From: Microvirga arvi | GTDB taxonomy: Bacteria > Pseudomonadota > Alphaproteobacteria > Rhizobiales > Beijerinckiaceae | Direction of reading: 5' to 3' | DNA: 35,010 nucleotides | Assembly (NCBI RefSeq): GCF_016892765.1 | Contig: NZ_JAFEMD010000052.1 | Location: 1 to 35,010 of the forward strand | In this document: positions 25,041 to 33,428 of the stretch, piece by piece | Layout of the letters: each line of letters opens with the position of its first letter | How positions within the stretch are numbered: position 1 is the first letter of the stretch | Notes under the pieces: generated by a model | Told to the model about the DNA's origin: nothing | The model's database searches: none | Seen by the model: the letters and a program-made list of their open reading frames with translations, nothing else | Translations under genes and position numbers: made by a program

Positions 25041-25637
25041 TCAGACTCCAGAAACAGGGGAAGCGGTAAGGAAGGGGCGCAGGAGGCGCTCGGTATCGAG
25101 AAGAGACAGGGTGTCCGCGTCATCGGCCTGCATTCTGGCATAGCCGGTCACCGCCTCGGAGTGGAAGCCGGTGGCCTCCTCGCCCGTCAGGCGAACGGTA
25201 TCCGCCACCGCATAGGCGCGTTCGACCCTCAGCGCCACTTGCGGATGATCGCGCCGAAGGAGCAGGAGATGATGGTTCTCGTCGCCCGCGGAGGACGGTT
25301 CGATGCCGAGGGCAAGCGCGAGATCGATCACACTCACCAGTCGGCCGCCTCGACCGAACAGGCCCACCAGAGCCGGCGGGCCATCCGGAACCGGCATGGT
25401 GTTCTGAGGTGGCAGCACTTCGGCGACGGCCTCGGCCGGAATCCCGAAGCGCTCGCGCCCGGAGCCGCAGACAAGCACGCGCGACAGAGCCTGCACTGGC
25501 GCAGCCTCATCCTTGCGGCGCGATGCGAGGCTCTCGGTCCGCTCGTCAAGGATCTGCCGCACCCGCTCCTCAGTCGAGCGGATCTTGCTCCATGTCATCC
25601 GTCTCAGCTTCCGGCGCACCGACTCCGCCATGATCAT
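25041..25637 (-). CDS. cheW: CheW-like coupling protein with basic N-terminal extension
   Basis: A 198-residue CheW-domain protein. The domain covers about residues 48-195 (SRVLVCGSGRERFGIPAEAVAEVL, quoted here by its ends SRVLVCG and AEAVAEVL; then ALVGLFGRGGRLVSVIDLALAL and the closing LSLLDTERLL). An N-terminal extension of ~45 residues is charged and helical (SVRRKLRRMTW, then STEERVRQILDERTESLASRRK). Its position between cheR and the MCP matches WspD, which also has an extended N-terminus. It links receptor and CheA in the array. It overlaps cheR by 4 nt; an ATG two codons further in is an alternative start. It is too divergent from the other CheW of the cluster to be a recent duplicate. 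Confidence 0.85.
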   Translation of the reverse strand: MIMAESVRRKLRRMTWSKIRSTEERVRQILDERTESLASRRKDEAAPVQALSRVLVCGSGRERFGIPAEAVAEVLPPQNTMPVPDGPPALVGLFGRGGRLVSVIDLALALGIEPSSAGDENHHLLLLRRDHPQVALRVERAYAVADTVRLTGEEATGFHSEAVTGYARMQADDADTLSLLDTERLLRPFLTASPVSGV

Positions 25638-27076
25638 GCCTTGCGCTTGGAGGGCGTTGTCGCCTCGAGATGGATACGGACGAGATCGCGCAATTCCTTC
25701 GCAGTAAGCCCGTCTCCTTCCTCGATCAGGCTGTCGTCGAGCATGGCTGCTGCAACCTGGATTGCATTGGTTAGGGAACGCCGCCCAGAGTCCAGTCGTC
25801 CATCGGCGAGCAGCAGAAGACCGAGGTGGTAATGTGCCATGACGAAATTTTTATCGAGATAGAGGCTCTTAAGGAAGCTTTTCTCAGCCTCCTCAGGGCG
25901 ATCGAGTCCCCGCAGGATGAGGCCGTGGTAAAAGTGCAGAACAGAACTCAGAGGCTGTTGGACAAGGGCCCTCTGGCAGAGATCCGCAGCGGCGGTGAAA
26001 TCGCCGGCGTTGGCACGCATCCTGATCTCTCCGACGGAGTCGCTCGCGTCGCGAGGAGCGGGCGAAGCCGGTGCCTTGGGTGAAACTTTGGCGCGACGCA
26101 GAGAGGCTTGTCGTCCAGCCGGCTCATCCGGCTTCGGCCCGGGCAGCAGCGGTGTCCAGTTCTGCAGGCTGACTTTGGTCTGCACGGCAGCAGGCGCTGG
26201 AAGCGGCGCCTCCCCCGAGCCGCGCCTGTAGGCCGCCGTCCCTGGCAGGTTCAGGGCCTGCATCATGGACGAGAAGGTGGGATTAGGCTCCGCATGTCCC
26301 AGAAGCATCCAGCCCTCGTCTGCCAGACGGTCGTGGAGAGCCCCCACTATCCGGGTCACGGTGTCGGGATGGAAGTAGATCAGGACGTTCCGGCAGAGGA
26401 TCAGGTCGAAATCCGTCATCTCAAGGGGTGATGTCCCCTCGAGAAGGCTCAGCAGGTTGTGCCGCTCGAAGCGCACGACAGAGCGGAACTCCGGCCGCAC
26501 CTCCCATTGCTCCTTGCCCGCGCTCACGAAATAGCGCTCCCGCTGCTCGTCCGGCATGGAGCGGAGCGCCCATTTTCCGAACCGCGCCTGTCGCGCTGCT
26601 TTCAGGAAGCTGTCGTTGATGTCGGTGCCGAGAATGCTCACTCGCCATGCGCCGAGGCTCTCGCCGAGGAGCTCGTTCACGAGAACGGCGAGGGAATAGG
26701 GCTCGGCTCCAGTGGAGCATCCGGCGCTCCAGATCCGCAACCGCCGTGTGGCGGCTTTGCGTTCGATGATCTCGGGCAGGATGGTCTCGCGCAGGGCCGT
26801 GAATTGCTCCGCGTAGCGGAAGAAGAAGGTCTCGCCGATGGTGATCTCGGTCTCGAGCTTTCCCCATTCCGCAGGACCTGAGATCGGATCGTCGAGAAGG
26901 TTCAGATAGGCGCTGGAATCGGACAGGCCTGTGGCGCGCAGGCGCTTGCGCACACGCTCCCACAGAAGGTCGTCCTTGTCCTGATAGTAGAAATGTCCCG
27001 TGCGCTCGATGACGCGGCTTTTCAAATGAGGAAAGCCGGCATCGAGCAACGGAGCAGGGACTGGTTGTACGGCCAT
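25634..27076 (-). CDS. cheR: CheR methyltransferase with C-terminal TPR domain
   Basis: A 480-residue protein that methylates receptor glutamates using S-adenosylmethionine. In numbering from the next upstream ATG (27094): CheR_N at about 15-80; the TIGETFFFR motif at 85-93; SAM-binding IWSAGCSTGAEPYS at 121-134; GTDIN at 156-160; LCRNVLIYF at 233-241. After a Pro-rich linker (295-350), three TPR-like helical repeats fill 352-450 (for example FYHGLILRGLDRPEEAEKSF). The TPR extension is typical of WspC and related enzymes. The start at 27076 is chosen because its ATG overlaps the cheW stop (TGATG). The MCP lacks a tethering pentapeptide, so the TPRs may provide partner binding instead; this is inference. 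Confidence 0.92.
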   Translation of the reverse strand: MAVQPVPAPLLDAGFPHLKSRVIERTGHFYYQDKDDLLWERVRKRLRATGLSDSSAYLNLLDDPISGPAEWGKLETEITIGETFFFRYAEQFTALRETILPEIIERKAATRRLRIWSAGCSTGAEPYSLAVLVNELLGESLGAWRVSILGTDINDSFLKAARQARFGKWALRSMPDEQRERYFVSAGKEQWEVRPEFRSVVRFERHNLLSLLEGTSPLEMTDFDLILCRNVLIYFHPDTVTRIVGALHDRLADEGWMLLGHAEPNPTFSSMMQALNLPGTAAYRRGSGEAPLPAPAAVQTKVSLQNWTPLLPGPKPDEPAGRQASLRRAKVSPKAPASPAPRDASDSVGEIRMRANAGDFTAAADLCQRALVQQPLSSVLHFYHGLILRGLDRPEEAEKSFLKSLYLDKNFVMAHYHLGLLLLADGRLDSGRRSLTNAIQVAAAMLDDSLIEEGDGLTAKELRDLVRIHLEATTPSKRKA

Positions 27077-27582
27077 CAGGCCGGCACCGCCCATTCGCTC
27101 AGCCGGTTTTGGGCTTGACGTTCGAGCTCCGCCAACGCCTGCTTCTCTTCCGCCAGCAGGATCCGGTCGGCCGAGAGCAGATGGACGATCCGGTCGCTCC
27201 AGGTGACCTCCGCCTCCACGCAGCCGTTCAGGGTCTCCGCCTGCCGGACAGCCGAGAGCTGAGAGGCATCTACCCTCGCCACATCCAGAACCCGGTCCAC
27301 GAGGAGCGCGCTCGATCCAGCCGCGCCGCTGGCGCTGATCAGAATCAGATGTTGGTAGAGATCGGCTTCAGGGGCGGGTTCCCTCTGCTCAAGTCCGAAC
27401 AGCACGTCGAGGCGAAGGACGGGAACCGCATCTCCGCCGAGATTGAAGAAGCCGGCGAGCGGCCGGGGCAGGGCCGGCGGGCGCCAGAGTCGCGGCAAGG
27501 GCAGGAACTCGCGCACGGCGCTCCGGTGCAGGGCACAGGCTGTGCCGCACACATCGAAGATTATGATCTGCAGGCTTGCCAT
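27076..27582 (-). CDS. cheW: CheW coupling protein
   Basis: A 168-residue single-domain CheW, first gene of the chemosensory cluster. The first beta-strand is IIIFDVCGTACALH, then AVREFLPLP; the GFFNLGGDAVPVLRLDVLFGL core is present (GGDAVPVLRLD conserved), followed by LLVDRVLDV. A C-terminal helical tail (EEKQALAELERQAQNR) is longer than usual. It corresponds to WspB by order. There is no strong Shine-Dalgarno before the ATG. It begins 103 nt after the stop of the cellulose-associated TPR gene on the same strand, a gap with hairpins and only a weak promoter candidate. Confidence 0.88.
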   Translation of the reverse strand: MASLQIIIFDVCGTACALHRSAVREFLPLPRLWRPPALPRPLAGFFNLGGDAVPVLRLDVLFGLEQREPAPEADLYQHLILISASGAAGSSALLVDRVLDVARVDASQLSAVRQAETLNGCVEAEVTWSDRIVHLLSADRILLAEEKQALAELERQAQNRLSEWAVPA

Positions 27583-27614
27583 GGATCGGAGCGCCGGACG
27601 ACAAAAGCGAGGGA

Positions 27615-27631
27615 AGGGCCGGAAGGGCCCT
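27615..27631 (-). other. Small hairpin in the leader before cheW
   Basis: AGGGCC, 5-nt loop, GGCCCT: a perfect 6-bp stem between the cellulose genes and the chemosensory genes. It is followed on the minus strand by a C/T-rich stretch with TTTT some 8 nt away. It is too weak to call a terminator, but it could damp read-through. Confidence 0.3.
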
Positions 27632-27640
27632 GGTCAGCAT

Positions 27641-27668
27641 AAGATAGGCATCGCGTCGGTTACGGCAA
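27641..27668 (-). promoter_or_regulatory. Weak promoter candidate before the chemosensory cluster
   Basis: On the minus strand, TTGCCG (27663-27668), a 16-nt spacer and TATCTT (27641-27646) each match the sigma-70 boxes at four of six positions. It is the best candidate in the 103-nt gap, but a chance match is quite possible. Confidence 0.2.
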
Positions 27669-27685
27669 CCGCTCGGCAGAGCCTG

Positions 27686-29803
27686 TTACTGGGGGACCGG
27701 ATCCTTGGCTTCCCGAACGGCGTTCAGGCCGACGCTGGCCTCTTCGGAATAGCCGGTCTGCTGAACGGCGCGGAAAACCTTCTCCGCGTCGTCGTAACGG
27801 CCGAGCCTGAAATAGGACCAGCCGCGAATCAGCAGAAGATCGTTCTGCTCGGGCACGAGTCTCGCCCGTTCGCTCAGGGCGATGAGGGTTTCCACGAAGC
27901 GTTCATCGCGATAGGCTGCCAATGCCCGCTGCGTCAGAATCGATGCTCCGAGTTCCACGCGGCGTTCGCGGGTCTGCGGGGCCTCGGCCGCCGCGGTGGC
28001 GGCCTGCGAGGTCAGGTTCTTGCGCAGATAGGCCAGCGACTTGCCGTAGGCCGCTTCTTCGCGGGTCCGGCTGCTGCCGGCGGCGATGGCCTGGTCGAAG
28101 GCGAAGACCGCTTCGAGAGGCCGGTTGATCTCCATGAGACACCAGCCGCGGGTGAGAGCCGCATCGCCCGAAAGACCGTTGGGATTGCGCGTGATGGCGC
28201 AGCTGCGCCCAAGGACGGAGCGAGCCTCGGTCTGACGGCGCCGTATCCCCTCCTCGGACCGGACCAGGGGCTGCTCGACTTCGACACGCTCCACGGTGAC
28301 CTGACGGGGAGCGGCGTAACCCGCTGCGACGGATGGTGCGGTCTCTCCGGCAGGCATGTCTGCCCTCGGTGGGACCGGAGCAGATTGCCGTCTCAGGGCA
28401 GGATTGGTTCTGTCCGCCAGGTCGGCAATGCGCTGTGAACGTCCTCGCCATTGGGCAACCACGGCGTTGAAGGCCGCACGCTCGTTCAGACGCTGGGCCG
28501 AGAGGGCAAGGCCGTAAGCGGACGGTTCGTCCTCGGGCTTCCAGTTCAGGGCCGTCCGAAACCAGTCACGCGCCGTGCGGATCTGCTGCGTGTTGTAGGA
28601 GTACCAGCCCAGGGCCTGAGCCCCATCGCTGAAACGCTGCGCCGTGACGGCCGTCACGATGCGCGCGACCACCGGGCTTTCAAGGCGCGGTGGAGGATCC
28701 TGGCTCAGGAGCGCTGTGGCCACGTCCAGGTAGATCTTCATGTTTTCGGGAGCCCGCTCGCGCCATTCATAGGCGAAAGCTTCGGCGTCCTTGAGACGTT
28801 CGAGCGCCCGCAGGGACATGGCGTAGCCTTCTGCCGCCTTGGCGCCGCCGTTCCGGTCGAGGGCCGTCTTGAACAGCTCAAGCGCCCGCGCAGGGTTTCC
28901 ATGATGGTAGTTGTACCATCCGAGGATCAGCACGGGGCCGGCCTCGTTGGTATTCCGGATCAGCCGCTCGACAGCCGCGAGATCCTCGGCCGATGCGGTC
29001 ACCTTGCCGTCGAGGGAGGCCCGTTCGACCCTGCGACGGGCCAACTCGTCGCGGATGGAGCTGAAATCGTCCGGAGCCTCGCCGGTCCTGCGCTCGAACT
29101 GCAGCAGGTCCGCCACCTGCTGTTCGGGCAGAAGAGTCAGAGCCTTCTGCAGGGTCGCAAGGCGTTCTGCCGGATTGGAGCAGTTCGTCAGCAGATATGT
29201 ATAAACGTCCCGAGTGCGGCCGGGCTGATCGGTCCGGGCAAAGGCCTCCGCCACGCGCCAGAGCACATCCACATTCGTGCAGGTCAGAAGGTTCGGCGAT
29301 TCAGTCGCTACGGACAGGACGGTCCGCCATTGGCCGGTGTCGGAGGCATTGAGCAGGCGGCGGCGAGCCTCGACCGTCTCAAGCGCCGTAACCAGCTCCT
29401 CCGGCGGCTTCCAATTGGGATCCGAGCCTTGCCGCTCGGCAATGGCCGCGCGGACTTCAGCGATCCGGTCCTCGCGGTAGAGGTTCCAGAGTCGCTCGAC
29501 GATCGGGTCGGGCGGAGCGGCGGCGGCGCCTGAGAGCTGCGACAGATCGCTGGGGGGTGTCCAGTTGGGGTAGAGCGCGCGCAGCCGGGCAATCTCCGCG
29601 TTGACGCGGCGGGTATCGCCCTGAGAAGCGAAATAGCGAAGCGCGGATTCATCGACCTGCGGCTGGGAGCCATTGGCAGGTGGGGCCTCAGACGGCGGCG
29701 ATCCGGCGGGCGGCTCGGAGCTGCCGGGGCCGGTCTGCTGCGCGATCGCTGCGAAGCCCAGGATCAGGACCGCAATCGTTATGGCGCTGCCGACGAGACG
29801 CAT
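27686..29803 (-). CDS. Cellulose operon-associated periplasmic TPR protein (BcsK-like)
   Basis: A 705-residue exported protein. The signal peptide is at about 1-21 (MRLVGSAITIAVLILGFAAI), followed by a Pro/Ser-rich segment to about 50. The rest is helical TPR/Sel1-like repeats, recognisable in ILGWYNYHHGNPARALELF, ALGWYSYNTQQIRTARDWF and LIRGWSYFRLGRYDDAEKVF: three repeats with the same x-GW-Y-x pattern. A Pro-rich linker lies near 455-490. There is no C-terminal beta-barrel, so it is not a full BcsC, the outer-membrane export channel of other cellulose systems. It overlaps bcsZ by 25 nt and ends the cellulose set. TPR proteins replacing BcsC are described for alphaproteobacterial bcs operons (BcsK), and this is my best assignment. 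Confidence 0.8.
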   Translation of the reverse strand: MRLVGSAITIAVLILGFAAIAQQTGPGSSEPPAGSPPSEAPPANGSQPQVDESALRYFASQGDTRRVNAEIARLRALYPNWTPPSDLSQLSGAAAAPPDPIVERLWNLYREDRIAEVRAAIAERQGSDPNWKPPEELVTALETVEARRRLLNASDTGQWRTVLSVATESPNLLTCTNVDVLWRVAEAFARTDQPGRTRDVYTYLLTNCSNPAERLATLQKALTLLPEQQVADLLQFERRTGEAPDDFSSIRDELARRRVERASLDGKVTASAEDLAAVERLIRNTNEAGPVLILGWYNYHHGNPARALELFKTALDRNGGAKAAEGYAMSLRALERLKDAEAFAYEWRERAPENMKIYLDVATALLSQDPPPRLESPVVARIVTAVTAQRFSDGAQALGWYSYNTQQIRTARDWFRTALNWKPEDEPSAYGLALSAQRLNERAAFNAVVAQWRGRSQRIADLADRTNPALRRQSAPVPPRADMPAGETAPSVAAGYAAPRQVTVERVEVEQPLVRSEEGIRRRQTEARSVLGRSCAITRNPNGLSGDAALTRGWCLMEINRPLEAVFAFDQAIAAGSSRTREEAAYGKSLAYLRKNLTSQAATAAAEAPQTRERRVELGASILTQRALAAYRDERFVETLIALSERARLVPEQNDLLLIRGWSYFRLGRYDDAEKVFRAVQQTGYSEEASVGLNAVREAKDPVPQ

Positions 29804-30888
29804 TGCGGATATTTTTCACCCAGCAGGGATTTCGCCAAAAGGTACAGGGTGGACGGGTAATAGAGGCTCGGCTCGAAGGTCCTCAGCGCTTCGGGAACAG
29901 GTGTTCCGTCGAGCGCGCAGGCCAGAGCGGCAGGCAGAATGGCATAGCCCTGGTCGGTCAGGCGCTCCCGGATCTGTCCGGTGACCACGTTGACAACGGC
30001 AACCCCTTCATTCTCCGTAGACCAGCGCTGCTTGAGGGCCCTGAGCCACTCCATGTCAGTCATCCCTGCCCTCAACAGGTAAAGCGGTATCCTTAAGGAG
30101 TTGTAACCGAACTCGGGAGGAAAGCCGTCCGCCGGCTTCGGCTGCAATCCATTCTGGAGGGAGAGCCAATCCGCCGGAAGTCTCACGCGGCCCGACGCCG
30201 CCTGCTGAAGAAGCAGGACTCCGTCGCGCCAGACGCGGTTCCATTCGTATTCCGGCGCGAGGATCGCCAGCACGGGGAAGGCCTCGAAAACCCAGTAGGA
30301 GAGGTTGATCACCGGACCGTCCGGGCGATCTCCGGCCCCGAACCCGCTGGCGCCGGGCATGAGCACCATCGAGCGCCCGCTGCGCCCGAAGGTGTTGTTG
30401 CCGATGGCTCTGGCGAGTTTCTGTGCGGCGCTGGTGTAGCGGGGTTCCTGCCAAACCTGCCCTGCCTTTGCCAGGGCATAGGCAATGAGAAGGTCGCCAT
30501 CGCTGGCATTGTTGCGGTCCGTCACGCGAGGTTTGCCCTTGGGATCCCACTTCCAGACGGCCAGGCCATCATCGCGGATGAGCAGTTCGGTGAAGGTGAA
30601 GCTCCAGATCTGCTCGAAGGAACGCCGGTCGGCAGCCGCCAGAGCAAGGAGAAGCCCGTATCCCTGGCCCTCGCTGTGGCTGATGTTGCCGTTGGCGGTA
30701 TCGACGACACGGCCATTGTCCTCAACGAAGCGGGAACGATAGGCTTCCCAGTCGGCCGGCGAGATCGTTCCCGCGATGGTGAGCGTCTGGACCGACAGGG
30801 TCTGGGAATAGGCCATCGAACTCATGGCGAGAAATGTGGCGAAGAGCCATGGCAGGAATCCGGCGCTGCGTCGCACACGGATCGTCAT
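29779..30888 (-). CDS. bcsZ: Periplasmic endo-beta-1,4-glucanase BcsZ (GH8)
   Basis: A 369-residue glycoside hydrolase family 8 cellulase that trims or edits nascent cellulose in the periplasm. A signal peptide covers residues 1-28 (FLPWLFATFLAMSSMAYSQ). The catalytic-acid region is ISHSEGQGYGLLLAL with Glu73. The NASDGDLLIAYAL motif (Asp130/Asp132) and INLSYWVFEAFPVL are family landmarks. The start at 30888 is chosen because the signal peptide begins there and the ATG overlaps the bcsB stop by 4 nt (ATGA); a frame opening at 30948 lies inside bcsB. It sits between bcsB and the TPR gene, the usual place in this type of operon. Confidence 0.92.
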   Translation of the reverse strand: MTIRVRRSAGFLPWLFATFLAMSSMAYSQTLSVQTLTIAGTISPADWEAYRSRFVEDNGRVVDTANGNISHSEGQGYGLLLALAAADRRSFEQIWSFTFTELLIRDDGLAVWKWDPKGKPRVTDRNNASDGDLLIAYALAKAGQVWQEPRYTSAAQKLARAIGNNTFGRSGRSMVLMPGASGFGAGDRPDGPVINLSYWVFEAFPVLAILAPEYEWNRVWRDGVLLLQQAASGRVRLPADWLSLQNGLQPKPADGFPPEFGYNSLRIPLYLLRAGMTDMEWLRALKQRWSTENEGVAVVNVVTGQIRERLTDQGYAILPAALACALDGTPVPEALRTFEPSLYYPSTLYLLAKSLLGEKYPQCVSSAAP

Positions 30889-33419
30889 GAACGGCGTCCC
30901 AGGCGACCGAGCAGCAAGGCCGTGGCGATGCCCAGGAAGGTGCAGCATGCCAGCATGACGAGAGCATACTGAAGAATGTTCGCAGACATCCAGTTCGCCG
31001 CAACGAGCCTCAGATTCCTCAGTGACGGCGGCTGCGTCTGCACGAAGCTGTAATCGCTGATGGGCTCGACCTGCAGCTTCATCTCCCTCGGATCGAGAGC
31101 CACGGCTCGTCCCGCAACCTGGGACCAGAGCATGGGATTGGCCAGACGGGCCATCTCATCCGCCAGCGCCCGGTCCGTACGGGCCGTCACCAGGGTCCAG
31201 ACCCCGGATCCCTCAGTCCGGCTCTGCGCCATCATCAGGGAAGCCCGCTGCGGCGGCGCGTAGGGCGCGTCGGCGCGTTCCTCCAGCGAGAGAGAGGAGA
31301 GGGAGAGGCTGAAGGTCTTCTCCAACCAGTCCTGCACCGCGCCGATGGTCTGCTGGACAATGCCGTGGCGCTGGAATGTATCGGACCAGCGTCTGCGGAC
31401 TTCATCGGTCGAGGCCACGGCCGTGCGGTTGGGCGAGACCTGGCCGAGGGGCATCGTGAAATCCGCGCTCGCCGTCTGCGATGCGCCTTTGTCGCCAGCC
31501 GGCGTCGAGGGCCAGATCATGCGAAGATGCTCCGTCACCTTCACGCGGTTGAGCATGCCGGGCGGGATCTGATCGACGGCGCCGATGAAGAGGACGGAGT
31601 CGTCATCGGCGGAGGCGGCATTGGCGAATTGCGCCCGCACCGGCCGGCCGCCGCTGCGTGCCATCCGAGCCAGAAGGGTGCCCGCCGCGGAGAGGTTCAG
31701 CGCGTCGGGCCGAGCTAGAACGACGGTCGTGGGAAGGTCTTCATCCGGAAAGCGGCCTGCGCCGAGAACGGCGAGATCGGGCAGGCGGCCGATCCGCCCG
31801 AAATTCGGAAATTCCAGAGTGGTGGTATCGAACAGGACGAAGCGGTTCGTCTCGGAGAGGGTTTCTCCCGGTGCGCAGCGCGTGTCTGCATCCGTCAGAA
31901 GAGCCCCTTCTAGAGTGATGTGATTGAGACCTGACTTGAAGTTCTTCAGGGGCACACGGACCGTATGACGCCGGACGATGTCGCCTTGCGTGGTGATCGT
32001 CATCTGCGTGCTGATCATGCCATTCACGAAGACGTTCACGTGGCTGCCGGGCCGCACCGCAGATGTATAGGCAGCGTCGAGATGCAGAATGGCCTCGCCA
32101 TATTCGGTGGCATAGAAATCCGGAGGAAGGTTGATGGCGAAGCCGGCCTTCAGGCGGCGCCCGGAAAATTCCTGCGTCGGCACGCCCAAATCGGCAAAGC
32201 GGAAGGATTGATCGCCGAACGCGGTGGGGACCTCGGGCCAATGCCAGGAGGCCGTATCGACCATGCCGCGCTGGGGATTGAGAGGATTGACAGCTTGAGC
32301 CCCGACGATCCCGATCGCCGTGTCGAGATCCTGCCAGGTCGGCCCTGACACAACTAAGGTCGAGCCGATGGAGCCCGGCTCCTGCATCATCATGGTCAGG
32401 GGCTGCATCGTGGCGGCATCCGGCACGCCCGGCACCAGGCCGCGCAGTTCGCTGGCGAGGCCCATGGCCACCTTGATCGTGCCGACGGGGGAAGGACCCG
32501 GATCGGCCTCCACCACCTGGATCACGGGATGAGCATAGCGTCCGCGCAGGGCAACCATCTGCACGAGGCGCAGCAAGCGATCCCTGATTTCGGGGCGATA
32601 GATCTTGGGGGCGACCACCCTGATCGTCGTAACGCCCCCATTGTCGATGCCGACCGCCGGCAGGTCGTCCAGGCTGCGCAGCGTCTTTGTCGCGCCCTCG
32701 GCGAAGGTGAGCCGCGTGGACGCCGAATCCACATCGGTCCAGAGTTCGTAGGTCGCCGCGATGGTGCAGTCGGTCCTATGGCGCTGAAGGGCTTCCATGC
32801 GGATGATGTTCTGCCCGGGACGCAGGAGACCGGGGCGAACGGAAGCCGTCACACGCTTGATGTCGTTCGGCGAGGAGATCGGCGCATCGATCACGGGCTC
32901 TCCGTTGATGGCGATCCTCAGCCGCGAGCCTTCAGGCATGACGACGACGGCGTTCTTGTAGCCCATGGCGAGGGTGGCGCCGCTTGCGGCCTCGTCCTGC
33001 GTGAGATGGAAGGTCCAGGATCTGGCGTCCGTCTCGCCTTCGAAACGGATCGACTCGAAGGGAATGATCGGCCGCTCGATGCGTGCAACGCTGCGTGTTG
33101 CCGGGGCACCTGCCGCAACCGGCGGCTTCGCAGGGGCGGCTCCCGTTGCAGGAGGGGGTGCGTTCCGAGGCCCCATGCTGAAAGGGGCGGAGTTGCCGGC
33201 CGGCGGAGCCGGCTGGGGCGCCGGCGCCACGGCAGGGGCCGAGCCAGGCTGGCGCATGTCGAAGGGAGCCTGCTTGGCCGGATCCGATGCAGGGCCCCGG
33301 CCGCTCTGCGGCACGCTCGGGCTGCCGGGCGACATGTTGAAGGGTGTCACCTGGGCAACGGCGCTCTGCACGCCCAGCCCATGCAATCCTAGCAGAAAGG
33401 GGATCAGGACCCGGCGCAC
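30885..33419 (-). CDS. bcsB: Cellulose synthase periplasmic subunit BcsB
   Basis: An 844-residue membrane-anchored periplasmic partner of BcsA. Signal peptide at about 1-23. A Pro/Ala-rich disordered region follows, to about 115, and holds three PFxM motifs: TPFNM (25-29), APFDM (51-55), APFSM (78-82). Then come the alternating jelly-roll and flavodoxin-like domains of BcsB (IPFESIRFEG at the first; LDTTTLEFPNFG-type region in the second half, visible as TLEFPNFGRIG). A C-terminal membrane anchor is at about 810-835 (LQYALVMLACCTFLGIA). The start codon is GTG, with AGGTG just upstream, 9 nt after the bcsA stop. It receives the polymer from BcsA and guides it through the periplasm. Confidence 0.92.
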   Translation of the reverse strand: MRRVLIPFLLGLHGLGVQSAVAQVTPFNMSPGSPSVPQSGRGPASDPAKQAPFDMRQPGSAPAVAPAPQPAPPAGNSAPFSMGPRNAPPPATGAAPAKPPVAAGAPATRSVARIERPIIPFESIRFEGETDARSWTFHLTQDEAASGATLAMGYKNAVVVMPEGSRLRIAINGEPVIDAPISSPNDIKRVTASVRPGLLRPGQNIIRMEALQRHRTDCTIAATYELWTDVDSASTRLTFAEGATKTLRSLDDLPAVGIDNGGVTTIRVVAPKIYRPEIRDRLLRLVQMVALRGRYAHPVIQVVEADPGPSPVGTIKVAMGLASELRGLVPGVPDAATMQPLTMMMQEPGSIGSTLVVSGPTWQDLDTAIGIVGAQAVNPLNPQRGMVDTASWHWPEVPTAFGDQSFRFADLGVPTQEFSGRRLKAGFAINLPPDFYATEYGEAILHLDAAYTSAVRPGSHVNVFVNGMISTQMTITTQGDIVRRHTVRVPLKNFKSGLNHITLEGALLTDADTRCAPGETLSETNRFVLFDTTTLEFPNFGRIGRLPDLAVLGAGRFPDEDLPTTVVLARPDALNLSAAGTLLARMARSGGRPVRAQFANAASADDDSVLFIGAVDQIPPGMLNRVKVTEHLRMIWPSTPAGDKGASQTASADFTMPLGQVSPNRTAVASTDEVRRRWSDTFQRHGIVQQTIGAVQDWLEKTFSLSLSSLSLEERADAPYAPPQRASLMMAQSRTEGSGVWTLVTARTDRALADEMARLANPMLWSQVAGRAVALDPREMKLQVEPISDYSFVQTQPPSLRNLRLVAANWMSANILQYALVMLACCTFLGIATALLLGRLGRRS

Positions 33420-33428
33420 GAAACACCT

